A DNA stretch of 5,346 nt from Candidatus Zixiibacteriota bacterium (GTDB taxonomy: Bacteria; Zixibacteria; MSB-5A5; GN15; JACZUZ01): contig JACZUZ010000178.1 in assembly GCA_022572905.1 (NCBI GenBank), forward strand, positions 1 through 5,346. Reading direction: 5' to 3'. Each line of letters begins with the position of its first letter. Position 1 is the first letter of the stretch. Under the pieces are notes generated by a model, which saw only the letters and a list, made by a program, of their open reading frames with translations, had not been told where the DNA came from and did no database searches. This document shows positions 5,345-5,346 of this stretch, piece after piece. A program made the translations under genes and the position numbers.

Positions 5345-5346
5345 CT

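Larger units (their letters stand above)
4863..5346. other. Stretch of 484 bases with no convincing protein gene
   Basis: This contains the cheW leader, promoter candidates and the structured elements listed separately. Short open frames exist on the minus strand: 4862-5020 (52 codons plus stop), 4878-4979 (33 codons, the tail of a GTG-started 98-codon frame from 5174) and 5183-5346 (open to the edge). They have unusual composition (rich in R, S, T, P), overlap each other in different frames and carry no recognised domain. I therefore treat the stretch as intergenic or remnant DNA. The 8-mer TTGTCCCC also occurs twice (4979-4986 and 5243-5250), and an isolated run of eight T lies at 5266-5273. 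Confidence 0.5.

Noticed and set aside
4863..5346. tRNA, SRP RNA, 6S RNA, known riboswitch or CRISPR array
   Set aside because: No cloverleaf, no recognised conserved core of these RNAs and no regularly spaced repeats could be found by eye.

Overview
The window looks like part of a bacterial chromosome of moderate GC content. Genes are closely packed, start codons are ATG, and Shine-Dalgarno sequences (AGGAG, AAGGAG) are recognisable. A CheW adaptor points to a chemotactic bacterium, and the glycosyltransferase set fits an organism with an elaborate envelope or secreted polysaccharide. The lineage cannot be fixed from this sequence alone; the gene families would suit a member of the FCB group or a deltaproteobacteria-like lineage, but that is only an impression.

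Positions 3-4273 hold one plus-strand, operon-like run: the last codons of an unrecognised gene (3-83); a soluble GT2 enzyme of the polyprenyl/dolichyl-phosphate sugar synthase type (92-787); a multi-spanning GT-C type transferase (813-2150); a membrane-bound processive-type GT2 enzyme with the D,D,D,QxxRW signature (2140-3588); and a CofC-like, DUF2064/TIGR04282-type transferase (about 3578-4273). Gaps are 8 and 25 bases, followed by two overlaps of exactly 11 bases, so co-transcription and translational coupling are likely. The inferred logic is that the first enzyme loads a sugar onto a polyprenyl phosphate, the GT-C protein uses that lipid-linked sugar outside the membrane, the processive GT2 enzyme extends or exports a glycan, and the last protein contributes a nucleotidyl- or glycosyl-transfer step. 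The product is unknown; a cell-surface glycan or glycolipid is the simplest guess. The run ends at a strong hairpin that probably terminates transcription in both directions.

Positions 4362-4862 hold cheW on the minus strand, convergent with the glycosyltransferase genes. It has an excellent ribosome binding site. About 134 bases upstream is a near-consensus sigma-28 (FliA-type) promoter, TAAT-N15-GCCGATAA, correctly oriented. A TATAAT hexamer lies a little further up.

Positions 4863-5346 hold no convincing protein gene. They contain the cheW leader and promoter(s), a 7-bp inverted repeat in the leader, a nested hairpin-forming segment at 5046-5112, a small tandem repeat, and at the window edge a long multi-part stem (5282-5344). 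This edge stem shares an 11-base near-repeat (GC[A/C]GGGTAGTT) with the 5046-5112 segment. This part looks like structured RNA or mobile-element remnant DNA and is the least explained piece of the window.
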